Notes under the pieces: generated by a model
Databases searched by the model: none
Seen by the model: the letters and a program-made list of their open reading frames with translations, nothing else
Told to the model about the DNA's origin: nothing
Source of the DNA: Oscillospiraceae bacterium
GTDB taxonomy: Bacteria; Bacillota; Clostridia; Clostridiales; Clostridiaceae
DNA length: 7,279 bases
NCBI GenBank assembly: GCA_009785875.1
Contig: WQUF01000085.1
Coordinates: 1 to 7,279, forward strand
Direction of reading: 5' to 3'
Program-made: the position numbers and the translations under genes
Part shown: positions 1-5,585 of the stretch, piece after piece
Layout of the letters: each line of letters opens with the position of its first letter
How positions within the stretch are numbered: the first letter of the stretch is position 1

Positions 1-854
1 CCATCTTCTGTCACTAAAACTGTAACTTCCCATTGAGCTGAAGGTTTTCCATCATTTGTATATACTGTCCATTTATCTATAGAATCCACATAAACTTTAT
101 TCGACCCCATATTTACCATAGGTTCTATAGTAAACATCATTCCAGGAACCATGAGCATCCCAGTTCCAAATTTAGCCGTATAGCTTACAAAAGGGATCTC
201 ATGAAATTCAAGACCAATACCATGACCACCAATTTCCTTTACAATAGAGTATCCATTTTTAATCGCATGTCTATTTATTGCATTTGACATGTTGCCCATC
301 CTATGCCATGGTTTTACCTCTTTTATACCGATCTCAACGCACTCTTTTGTCACATCTACAAGCCTTCTCTTTTCACTTGTTACATTTCCAATGCAAAACA
401 TCCTTGAAGAATCTGAATAATATCCTTTATAGCATGTAGAAGCATCCACATTGACTATATCTCCGTCTTTTAAAATAACCCTTCTAGATGGTATTCCATG
501 ACACACCACATTATTTATCGAAACGCATACGCTTCTAGGAAATCCTTCAAACCCTAATGGAGCACATGTTCCACCAAAAGCCTTAGTAGTCTCGCTAACT
601 ATTCTGTCTATTTCTAAAGTAGTCATGCCCTCTTTAATATTTTCTGCTACTTTATCTAAAGCTGCAATATTAATTTTGCTACTTTCTCTTATTCCCTCTA
701 TTTGCTTGTCTGTTTTTATTATCTCTCTGCCTGGAATGATGCATCCCAAAGACTTAAATTTTATGAGTTTATTATCAAATTCAAAATGACAATCTATATA
801 TTTTTTTTGGCTCCCACACCAACAATTATCATCTTTATTTAATCTTTTTATCAT
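1..854 (-). CDS. map: Type I methionine aminopeptidase with N-terminal SEC-C motif (3' end cut by window)
   Basis: This enzyme removes the initiator methionine from nascent proteins in the cytoplasm. I translated the minus strand from the ATG at 854; 284 complete codons are visible. Residues 11-23 (CWCGSQKKYIDCH) form an SEC-C zinc/ribosome-binding motif, as in the SEC-C-tagged subclass of bacterial type I enzymes. The pita-bread catalytic domain follows, with all five metal ligands in place: D137 (in DIVNVD), D148 (in YYSDSSR), H211 (in GGHGIG), E244 (in FTIEPM) and E275 (in SAQWE). The conserved substrate-side histidine is H119 (VCHGIP). The reading frame ends at the window edge within the C-terminal ...VTEDG, so only about 5-10 residues should be missing. 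The start is supported by GGAG at 862-865, 7 nt upstream; the ATG 4 nt upstream is out of frame and hits a stop. It is transcribed divergently from the gene at 1021. Confidence 0.96.
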   Translation of the reverse strand, partial: MIKRLNKDDNCWCGSQKKYIDCHFEFDNKLIKFKSLGCIIPGREIIKTDKQIEGIRESSKINIAALDKVAENIKEGMTTLEIDRIVSETTKAFGGTCAPLGFEGFPRSVCVSINNVVCHGIPSRRVILKDGDIVNVDASTCYKGYYSDSSRMFCIGNVTSEKRRLVDVTKECVEIGIKEVKPWHRMGNMSNAINRHAIKNGYSIVKEIGGHGIGLEFHEIPFVSYTAKFGTGMLMVPGMMFTIEPMVNMGSNKVYVDSIDKWTVYTNDGKPSAQWEVTVLVTED

Positions 855-915
855 ACATTTTCTCCAAATTAATCAAATTATTTAGCATACCAATATAAAT
901 CTTAACTCTAATTCT

Positions 916-924
916 ATTCTAGCA
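916..924 (-). promoter_or_regulatory. Putative extended -10 promoter for map
   Basis: Reading the minus strand, TGCTAGAAT is a TG-n extended -10 with five of six consensus positions (TAGAAT versus TATAAT). Transcription would start near 909, giving a leader of roughly 55 nt before the map ATG at 854. I see no good -35 hexamer at 16-18 nt, which an extended -10 can tolerate. A second candidate, TTGTGC-17-TAAGAT, lies slightly downstream on the same strand, so the exact start is uncertain. Confidence 0.4.
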
Positions 925-961
925 CAAGTTTATTTTAATATAGTTTATAAATTAAAAATAC

Positions 962-989
962 TTGTCTATATTTATATTTATGATAAAAT
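962..989 (+). promoter_or_regulatory. Putative sigma-A promoter for the DUF1287 gene
   Basis: The -35-like TTGTCT at 962-967 is followed after 16 nt by TAAAAT at 984-989. TG one base upstream (981-982) makes it an extended -10, TGaTAAAAT. Transcription would start near 996, leaving a short leader before the TTG start at 1021. This and the minus-strand promoter at 916-924 account for the 166-bp divergent gap 855-1020. I saw no riboswitch or operator palindrome there. Confidence 0.5.
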
Positions 990-1020
990 TTAATTAAAGT
1001 GCATAAAGTAGGGATAAAAG

Positions 1021-1722
1021 TTGAAGAAAAGAAGAGTTATTTTTTTAATTGTATTTGTTATTTTAATGGTACCTTTAGCTTTAGGTGTTAAATTTTTATT
1101 GGAATATTTTGCTCTTATACCATATAAATATTATAAAGCAGAGGATTTTAATATTGAAACAATACATAGCAGCGTAGATTTTAACGATAATGGGGTAGAC
1201 GATTATACCGATATTTTGCTTGGTGCAAGAAAGGATGCAGAAAATAAGCCAAGATATGATGGGGAATATTTTATAGGAGGTTATCCACCTGATGATATGG
1301 GAGTATGTACCGATCTTGTTTGGAGAGCTTTTAAAAATGCTGGATATTCATTAAAAGATATGGTAGACGAAGATATAGAAAACAATAAAGAACTTTATCC
1401 ATTAACCGATGAAAAGCCCGATCCTAATATAGATTTTAGACGGGTTCAAGATCTAAAGATTTATTTTAGTAGAGTCGCCACTTCATTAACTTTAGATATT
1501 TATGACATTAAAGAGTGGCAACCTGGTGACATTGTCATATTTGGCTCATATCATATAGGTATAATTTCAGACAAGCGATTTAAAAATGGCATCCCCTATC
1601 TATTGCACAATGGTGGTCAATATAACAGGGAAGATAATGGACTTATATCATTTTCCTATGATATAAGCGGTCATTACAGATTTGATGCTAGCAAAATAGT
1701 AAGTCTCATTCATTTTAACTGA
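1021..1722 (+). CDS. DUF1287 family protein, membrane-anchored, NlpC/P60-like
   Basis: The product is 233 aa. Residues 1-5 are basic (MKKRR) and are followed by a hydrophobic stretch to about residue 22 with no clear signal-peptidase site. I infer an N-terminal membrane anchor with the rest outside the cell. Conserved DUF1287 blocks are GVCTDLVWRAF around C96, DPNIDFRRVQDL at 134-145, WQPGDIVIFGSYHIGI at 166-181, LLHNGGQ at 194-200 and GHYRF at 217-221. C96 with H178, and possibly H196, looks like a papain-like Cys-His pair, so a cell-wall peptidase or amidase role is plausible but unproven. E. coli YijF belongs to the same family. Residues 53-64 resemble a calcium-binding loop (D53-x-N55-x-N57-G58...D64). 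The start is TTG with GGG at 1011-1013; the next in-frame ATG lies inside the hydrophobic segment and would remove the basic residues. The 3' end overlaps the convergent GtrA gene by 8 nt. Confidence 0.85.
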   Translation: MKKRRVIFLIVFVILMVPLALGVKFLLEYFALIPYKYYKAEDFNIETIHSSVDFNDNGVDDYTDILLGARKDAENKPRYDGEYFIGGYPPDDMGVCTDLVWRAFKNAGYSLKDMVDEDIENNKELYPLTDEKPDPNIDFRRVQDLKIYFSRVATSLTLDIYDIKEWQPGDIVIFGSYHIGIISDKRFKNGIPYLLHNGGQYNREDNGLISFSYDISGHYRFDASKIVSLIHFN

Positions 1723-2200
1723 TCTGATCACTTTTGATAAATACAAGATTCTTTTGGCAAATGTAATTAAGTAAAAACAAAGATGTATCTACTATTATTT
1801 TTGCATAAATTGTTGGTATTATCTTTAGGTTTGTGATCAATCCTACAAAAAAGGAGCTCAATACTACTTTTAAAAAAAATACTAAACAGAATTTCACAGC
1901 ACTGCTTTTATTTTTTTCTTTTGTACTGAAGACAAATACTCTATTTGCATAGTAATTAAAGATTCCTGAAAAAATTCGTGCAATAAAAGTATATATAAAA
2001 ATATGAAAAGCATCTGATTTTGAAAAAAATAACATAAATATAGAAAACATGCCTACATCAATAAAAGATGCTGTTAATGACGATAATCCAAATTTTAAAA
2101 ATATACCAAGTGAATATATATAACCAAATATTTTTAATAGACTTAATTTTTGTTGTTTATAAATTTTATTATTACCAGCGTATATGGCATATCTATTCAT
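1715..2200 (-). CDS. GtrA family membrane protein
   Basis: The product is 161 aa with four hydrophobic segments at roughly 35-58, 65-83, 102-122 and 130-147. Family hallmarks are the KFGLSSLTASFIDVGMF stretch at the start of helix 1, the FNYYANRVFVF motif (81-91) after helix 2, and the matching NYICQKNLVF (145-154) after helix 4. GtrA proteins are thought to act as flippases or accessory subunits that move lipid-linked sugars, such as undecaprenyl-phosphate-glucose, across the membrane for wall or teichoic acid glycosylation. They usually sit beside a glycosyltransferase, but none is visible here, so the substrate is unknown. The first 30 residues are a polar, basic extension longer than in many relatives. 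The ATG at 2200 has a good GGAG at 2207-2210 with 6-nt spacing. It has its own promoter and overlaps the DUF1287 gene tail-to-tail by 8 nt. Confidence 0.88.
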   Translation of the reverse strand: MNRYAIYAGNNKIYKQQKLSLLKIFGYIYSLGIFLKFGLSSLTASFIDVGMFSIFMLFFSKSDAFHIFIYTFIARIFSGIFNYYANRVFVFSTKEKNKSSAVKFCLVFFLKVVLSSFFVGLITNLKIIPTIYAKIIVDTSLFLLNYICQKNLVFIKSDQIS

Positions 2201-2230
2201 AATTTTCTCCTATAAGTTTTACTATTACTA

Positions 2231-2239
2231 ATTATACCA
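2231..2239 (-). promoter_or_regulatory. Extended -10 promoter for the GtrA gene
   Basis: The minus strand reads TGGTATAAT: a perfect TATAAT (2236 down to 2231) with an extended TG. Transcription would start near 2224, about 24 nt before the ATG at 2200. No matching -35 hexamer is seen at 16-18 nt, so recognition would rely on the extended -10. Confidence 0.55.
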
Positions 2240-2306
2240 TATTTTTTAATTAAATTGCTATTTTTACAATAAATTAACCATTTATTTAAAAAAATGTAAA
2301 GAATAT

Positions 2307-2376
2307 TAGTGACTAGTGAGTAGTGGCTAGTGACTAGCCGCAGTGCCCACTAAACACTAGCCACTAACCACTAGCC
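2307..2376. repeat. Heptamer (TAGTGRN) array forming a long inverted repeat
   Basis: Plus-strand units at exact 7-bp steps are TAGTGAC (2307), TAGTGAG (2314), TAGTGGC (2321), TAGTGAC (2328) and a diverged TAGCCGC (2335). The array then reverses. On the minus strand the units are TAGTGGG (2346-2352), TAGTGTT (2353-2359), TAGTGGC (2360-2366) and TAGTGGT (2367-2373). AGTGGCTAGTG at 2322-2332 is exactly inverted as CACTAGCCACT at 2355-2365. With its flanks the stem is about 22 bp with three mismatches. It lies just after the stop of the metal chaperone gene, so it may act as a transcription end or RNA-stability hairpin. The downstream minus strand is only loosely T-rich, so it is not a textbook terminator. 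The tract is visibly richer in GC than its surroundings. Confidence 0.85.
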
Positions 2377-2378
2377 TC

Positions 2379-2591
2379 TTATTTGATTACATCATAACCT
2401 TGATCTTCAATGGCACATATTATACTTTCCTCTGTCACTTTTTCATCATCAAAATACACTGTAACATTTTTGCATTTTAAATCCACCACAACGTTATCCA
2501 CACCTGGGAGTTTTCCAACAGCAGATTTCACTGAATTTTCGCAGTGAATACAAGACATACCTTCAACTAAAAGAACTTCACTTTTTTTCAT
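2379..2591 (-). CDS. CopZ-like heavy-metal-associated (HMA) domain protein
   Basis: This is a 70-aa single-domain HMA protein. The metal site is GMSCIHC (11-17), with C14 and C17 in the MxCxxC motif. The ferredoxin-like beta-alpha-beta-beta-alpha-beta pattern is complete, ending in the typical AIEDQGYDV. It probably carries Cu(I), or another soft metal, in the cytoplasm to a P-type ATPase or a repressor. Two extra cysteines, C40 and C59, are not part of the canonical site. The usual partners copA and csoR are not in the window, so copper specificity is inferred. The ATG at 2591 has an AGAGGTG ribosome binding site about 6 nt upstream. The gene is flanked on both sides by heptamer repeat tracts, and its intergenic distances look independent of the trmN6 gene upstream. 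Confidence 0.9.
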   Translation of the reverse strand: MKKSEVLLVEGMSCIHCENSVKSAVGKLPGVDNVVVDLKCKNVTVYFDDEKVTEESIICAIEDQGYDVIK

Positions 2592-2612
2592 TTTTTCACC
2601 TCTATTCTAATC

Positions 2613-2641
2613 AATTTATTGTTCACTGATACATTGTTCAA
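2613..2641 (-). promoter_or_regulatory. Candidate promoter for the HMA gene inside a repeat tract
   Basis: On the minus strand TTGAAC (2641-2636) and TAAATT (2618-2613) are separated by exactly 17 nt, each matching four of six consensus positions. Transcription would start about 15 nt upstream of the ATG at 2591, near the ribosome binding site, which is rather close. Both boxes are made of heptamer repeat sequence. An alternative -10, TAGAAT, lies further downstream but has a poor -35. Confidence 0.25.
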
Positions 2642-2657
2642 TATTCATTATTCATTG
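2615..2657 (-). repeat. Degenerate YAWTGAA heptamer tandem array
   Basis: Read on the minus strand from immediately after the trmN6 stop, the units are CAATGAA (2657-2651), TAATGAA (2650-2644), TATTGAA (2643-2637), CAATGTA (2636-2630), an 8-bp TCAGTGAA (2629-2622) and CAATAAA (2621-2615). The 7-bp period and the TARTG core resemble the GC-richer array at 2307-2376 on the other side of the HMA gene. The array fills most of the gap between trmN6 and the HMA gene. Confidence 0.7.
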
Positions 2658-3380
2658 CTATTTGTATATGTTCATTATTTCATCAGTATAATTCTGGTTT
2701 TCATCGTATATTATTAAATTTGACAACACTTTTAAGAACCTGCCTCCATATTTTCTCCCTTCGATTAAAAATAAATGAGGAGCTTTTGCTATTTTGCTCT
2801 GTACAAACCTAATAACCTTTGGTTCTATTCTCATCTTTCTCATTTCGCAGACACAATCGCAAATTCTGTCAGAGCGATTTACCATATATAACCTTCCATT
2901 ATCTTTTAATAAAATGGACGATGCCAGAATGACATCTTCTAAAGTACAGAGTATTTCATGCCTTGAAATTCTATCATTATTATCGACGTTTAAGATTCCA
3001 CTCTCAGATCTCTTATAAGGGGGGTTTACAGTGACTACATCTGCTTTAGGAATTGTCTTTAAAAATTCTAAATCTTTAATATCGCATTTTAAAAATTTAA
3101 GCTTTCCTTCTAAATTGTTTAGTTTAGACGATCTATTCGCCATTTCAACTAAATCATCTTGAATTTCAAGACCTAAAAGATTATTAAATTCTTTTTTTGC
3201 AGCTACGATGAAAGGTATTATTCCACATCCTGAACATAAATCTATCACATTTTCATATTTATAAGTTTTTGCAAAATTTGCAAGAAGCACTGCATCCATT
3301 CCGAACCTAAAACCCTTTACTTTTTGAAGTATTTTAAACCCTTTTATTTGAAGATCATCTAAAGTTTCATCTTCATTCAT
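2658..3380 (-). CDS. trmN6: tRNA1(Val) (adenine-37-N6)-methyltransferase family protein
   Basis: This is a 240-aa SAM-dependent Rossmann-fold methyltransferase of the TrmN6/YfiC/YabB family, predicted to methylate an adenine in tRNA. Visible motifs are the family N-terminus DDLQIKGFKILQ followed by GFRFGMDAVLLANFA; motif I VIDLCSGCGIIP (45-56); acidic residue E72 in LGLEIQ; and the catalytic NPPY at 119-122, typical of N6-adenine enzymes. I chose the ATG at 3380 because relatives begin close to this point. GGAG at 3393-3396 lies 12 nt upstream, a slightly long spacing. In-frame TTG codons at 3398 and 3392 would extend the protein by 6 or 4 residues. yabB occupies this position downstream of yaaT in Bacillus, and rsmI, which often follows it, is not here. 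The exact tRNA target is inferred from family membership. Confidence 0.88.
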   Translation of the reverse strand: MNEDETLDDLQIKGFKILQKVKGFRFGMDAVLLANFAKTYKYENVIDLCSGCGIIPFIVAAKKEFNNLLGLEIQDDLVEMANRSSKLNNLEGKLKFLKCDIKDLEFLKTIPKADVVTVNPPYKRSESGILNVDNNDRISRHEILCTLEDVILASSILLKDNGRLYMVNRSDRICDCVCEMRKMRIEPKVIRFVQSKIAKAPHLFLIEGRKYGGRFLKVLSNLIIYDENQNYTDEIMNIYK

Positions 3381-3406
3381 TGATACAATCAACTCCAACT
3401 TAAATT

Positions 3407-3435
3407 AAAAAGAGGCGCAATTAGCGACTCTTTTT
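3407..3435 (-). terminator. Rho-independent terminator after the ferredoxin gene
   Basis: On the minus strand AAAAAGAG (3435-3428) pairs with CTCTTTTT (3414-3407). An inner CGC/GCG pair, set off by one mismatch, encloses the 5-nt loop TAATT. The 3' arm runs into T-rich sequence (TTTTTAATTT). It begins 5 nt after the ferredoxin stop, so it should end that transcript and limit readthrough into trmN6. Confidence 0.75.
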
Positions 3436-3462
3436 TATACTACTCTTCTACAGGTGCTTCAA
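3434..3462 (-). promoter_or_regulatory. Candidate trmN6 promoter in the ferredoxin 3' end
   Basis: On the minus strand TTGAAG (3462-3457) and TATAAA (3439-3434) are exactly 17 nt apart. The -35 lies in the last codons of the ferredoxin and the -10 starts directly after its stop codon. The predicted start near 3427 falls just past the 5' arm of the terminator stem. A transcript begun here would lack that arm and not form the terminator. Its leader to the ATG at 3380 would be about 47 nt. Confidence 0.45.
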
Positions 3463-3607
3463 CAGGACAAACAGACGCACAAGCACCACAGCTGATACAA
3501 GTATCTTGGTCAATTGCATAAATTGGTCCTTCCGAAATAGCACCTACTGGACATTCTGGTAAGCAAGTCCCACATGCTATGCAAGTATCTTGAATTTTAT
3601 AAGCCAT
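3440..3607 (-). CDS. 2[4Fe-4S] clostridial-type ferredoxin
   Basis: This 55-aa low-potential electron carrier has two complete cluster motifs of the form CxxCxxCxxxCP. The first has C9, C12, C15 and C19; the second has C37, C40, C43 and C47. Length and internal two-fold symmetry match bacterial 2[4Fe-4S] ferredoxins, with the usual acidic C-terminus (APVEE). It would shuttle electrons among cytoplasmic oxidoreductases such as pyruvate:ferredoxin oxidoreductase or hydrogenase, but its specific partner is not shown here. The ATG at 3607 is preceded by a very strong GGAGGTG at 3612-3618. The frame stays open further upstream, to a start near 3781, but that part overlaps ricT, has no ferredoxin character and is not coding. 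The gene sits between ricT and trmN6 with its own promoter and terminator, so it is probably a separate, well-expressed unit. Confidence 0.95.
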   Translation of the reverse strand: MAYKIQDTCIACGTCLPECPVGAISEGPIYAIDQDTCISCGACASVCPVEAPVEE

Positions 3608-3645
3608 AATACACCTCCATAACCACTTTAGCTTTAAGCATATAC

Positions 3646-3654
3646 ATTTTAACA
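3646..3654 (-). promoter_or_regulatory. Putative extended -10 promoter for the ferredoxin gene
   Basis: The minus strand reads TGTTAAAAT, an extended -10 with TAAAAT at 3651-3646. Transcription would begin near 3639, about 32 nt before the ATG at 3607. The -35 position is AT-rich without a good hexamer. The 103-nt gap after ricT, long compared with the 1-36 nt spacings upstream, supports a separate promoter here. Confidence 0.45.
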
Positions 3655-3710
3655 TGTTTTTAAAATAAAAAATAGTGTTTATTCTAAAGATTTTTTTATT
3701 ATTCCTTAAA

Positions 3711-4616
3711 TCAATCATCAAAGAGATCTTTAAGAATTTCTGGTCCACTATTTTCAATTTCAACATCCAATTTAATTTCATTTTCTGGAACTAATCCCTC
3801 ATAAGTCCCAGATATGATTTCAACGTCATAGATTGAAAAATCTTTTATTACTTCATCATCATCGATAGAGAGCTTTACAGAAACATTTTCTTTAACTACA
3901 GAATTCTGAACAACGATCCCCCTTCCAAGAGGTGTCTTTACTTCTGAATTTATGGAAGGAAGCTTTGTTCTAATCTCTTCGTATGTCCTTTGTTCATAGT
4001 TTAAGCAGCACATGAATCTACCACACACACCTGAAATCTTGCTGGTATTTAAAGAGAGATTTTGCTCCTTTGCCATCTTTATAGACACAGGTGCAAACTC
4101 CTTTAAAAAGCAAGAGCAGCATAGGGTTCTTCCACAAACTCCGATGCCACCTATCATTTTAGATTCATCTCTAACTCCAATTTGTCTTAATTCTATCCTT
4201 ATCTTAAATATAGATGCTAAATCTTTGACAAGATCTCGAAAATCTATCCTTCCACCTGCAGTAAAATAAAATATTACCTTATTGCAATCGAAAATATATT
4301 CGACATCGCTTAGCTTCATCTGCAAATTATGATTTTTAATCTTCTCTAAACATATTGCAAAAGCTTGCTTTTCTTTGATTTTATTTTCTCTGTTTATCTT
4401 TAGATCCTCGCTGGTTGCGATTCTTATCACATTCTTAAGTGGCGATACGATATCGTTGTCATTTACATATTTAATACCCGTTATACACTGACCAAACTCA
4501 ATTCCCCTCACAGTTTCTACGATTAAAAAATCACCAGAGTTAATATTATAATCCAGCGGAGCAAAATAATATATCTTGCCTGCTTCTTTAAACCTGACTC
4601 CAACAACTTTTGTCAA
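3711..4616 (-). CDS. ricT: PSP1-domain regulatory iron-sulfur protein RicT (YaaT)
   Basis: This is a 301-aa PSP1-domain protein, the usual family size. In B. subtilis RicT forms a complex with RicA and RicF that carries [4Fe-4S] clusters and affects RNase Y-dependent mRNA maturation, sporulation, competence and biofilm formation. Visible features are the N-terminal VVGVRFKEAGKIYYF, ETVRGIEFGQC (34-44), the FTAGGRIDFRDLV core (118-130) and seven clustered cysteines: C161, C166, C167 and C169 in GVCGRTLCCSC, and C198, C203 and C204 in GVCGRFMCC. The C-terminal tail (about 271-301) is acidic. The start is TTG at 4616, with AGGAGG at 4625-4630 at 8-nt spacing. The holB stop TAG ends one base before it, so translation is probably coupled. 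RicA and RicF are not encoded in the window. Confidence 0.94.
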   Translation of the reverse strand: MTKVVGVRFKEAGKIYYFAPLDYNINSGDFLIVETVRGIEFGQCITGIKYVNDNDIVSPLKNVIRIATSEDLKINRENKIKEKQAFAICLEKIKNHNLQMKLSDVEYIFDCNKVIFYFTAGGRIDFRDLVKDLASIFKIRIELRQIGVRDESKMIGGIGVCGRTLCCSCFLKEFAPVSIKMAKEQNLSLNTSKISGVCGRFMCCLNYEQRTYEEIRTKLPSINSEVKTPLGRGIVVQNSVVKENVSVKLSIDDDEVIKDFSIYDVEIISGTYEGLVPENEIKLDVEIENSGPEILKDLFDD

Positions 4617-4617
4617 A

Positions 4618-5562
4618 CTAAGTACCTCCTTTGGAAAAGATAATAAAATGTTCTAAAGCTAAAATATTGTTCACATTGCTTTTTAACATTTGAATAGCCT
4701 TGTTTATATTTTTAATCAATGAAAATAATTCTATGGTTTCATATCTTAAAGATAAATCATAAATTTTATCTTGTTTATCTTTATTTATTAAATCTTCAGA
4801 GCCTAAATTCTGTTTAAAGAATAGTATATCCCTTATATAAGACAACATGAATATCAAAAGATCTTCCCAAGAATTTTTATATTTTTCTAAAATCTTATTA
4901 AATTTTAATGAAGAATCAAAACTCAATTCTTTTAAATTCAATATTTCAAGAGCATATTCTCTAAGTGCAATAAACAAGTCATCTTCTAAGAACATTTTAG
5001 CTCTTTTAGGCACTCCTTGGCTTAAAGTTATAGACACATCTATTTTGTTTTCATCTACATTTTTTATTTCTTTTTTTAGAAATAATCTTAATTCAATCTC
5101 ATTTAAAGGCTTAAAATTAAATACCTGGCACCTGGATCTAATCGTATCCAAAATATCTCTCTCGTTATTAGCTATCAATATTATCGTTATATTCTTATTT
5201 GGTTCTTCCAGCGTCTTTAAAAAAGCATTCTGAGCGGATTCTGTTGCCTTATGAAATTCATCTATTATTATAATTTTTTTATCAGACAGAAACGGTTTTT
5301 TATTTGTCTCCTCTATTATGGTCCTTATGTCTTCAACACCTATGGATTTTTTATTTGATCCTAAGTAGTATTTGTATATATCCGGGTAATCTTTTATCTC
5401 TGAAAGATTCATATAAGAACAAGAGAATGCTTCTGCCATTTTTCTTTTGCCGATTCCATCAGCTCCATAAAACAATAAAGCATGTGGAACATTACCATTA
5501 TTTATGATGTTTAAAAGCATGCTTTTTATATCGCTGTTTCCATATATATCATCAAATATCAT
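4618..5562 (-). CDS. holB: DNA polymerase III delta' subunit
   Basis: This is the 314-aa clamp-loader AAA+ subunit that helps load the sliding clamp on primed DNA. Domain I begins IFDDIYGNSDIKSML. The P-loop is GADGIGKRK (33-41), the Walker B-like stretch is IIIIDEFHKATESAQNAFLKTLEEP (97-121) and the sensor/SRC motif is IRSRCQVF (141-148). The helical C-terminal domain is poorly conserved, as usual. The four-cysteine zinc module normally inserted after the P-loop is absent: the chain goes from FSCSYMNLSEIKD directly to YPDIYKY, which matches the HPDLH region. The start ATG at 5562 has a weak ribosome binding site (CTGG only), 23 nt after darA. The tmk-darA-holB-ricT order is the classical Firmicute arrangement and supports the call. 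Confidence 0.94.
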   Translation of the reverse strand: MIFDDIYGNSDIKSMLLNIINNGNVPHALLFYGADGIGKRKMAEAFSCSYMNLSEIKDYPDIYKYYLGSNKKSIGVEDIRTIIEETNKKPFLSDKKIIIIDEFHKATESAQNAFLKTLEEPNKNITIILIANNERDILDTIRSRCQVFNFKPLNEIELRLFLKKEIKNVDENKIDVSITLSQGVPKRAKMFLEDDLFIALREYALEILNLKELSFDSSLKFNKILEKYKNSWEDLLIFMLSYIRDILFFKQNLGSEDLINKDKQDKIYDLSLRYETIELFSLIKNINKAIQMLKSNVNNILALEHFIIFSKGGT

Positions 5563-5585
5563 CTGTTTTTTTACCAGGATTTAAA

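Noticed and set aside
855..1020. Riboswitch or T-box leader in the divergent region.
   Set aside because: The sequence is AT-rich with no conserved stem or anti-terminator pattern; both predicted leaders are short.
1719..1729. TGATCTGATCA palindrome as a bidirectional terminator between the convergent genes.
   Set aside because: The centre is a single base, so only a 3-4 bp stem could form in RNA, and it lies inside the overlapping coding ends.
2307..2376. Possible CRISPR array.
   Set aside because: The units are contiguous 7-mers with no spacers, and they reverse orientation; no cas gene is nearby.
2379..2591. Transposon or IS carrying the HMA gene.
   Set aside because: No transposase, terminal inverted repeats or target duplication are visible; only the short heptamer arrays flank it.
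3381..3398. TTG start at 3398 for trmN6.
   Set aside because: The GGAG would then lie inside the gene, at codons 1-2; the ATG at 3380 fits the family N-terminus and places the GGAG upstream.
3608..3781. N-terminal extension of the ferredoxin frame, giving a 113-residue protein.
   Set aside because: It overlaps ricT, has biased Lys/Leu/Ile composition without domain character, and the ATG at 3607 has a near-perfect ribosome binding site and the exact family start.
4847..5233. Plus-strand open frame of 128 codons opposite holB (and shorter ones at 2794, 4012, 5304 and 6720).
   Set aside because: They lie antisense within well-recognised genes, lack ribosome binding sites and show no domain features.
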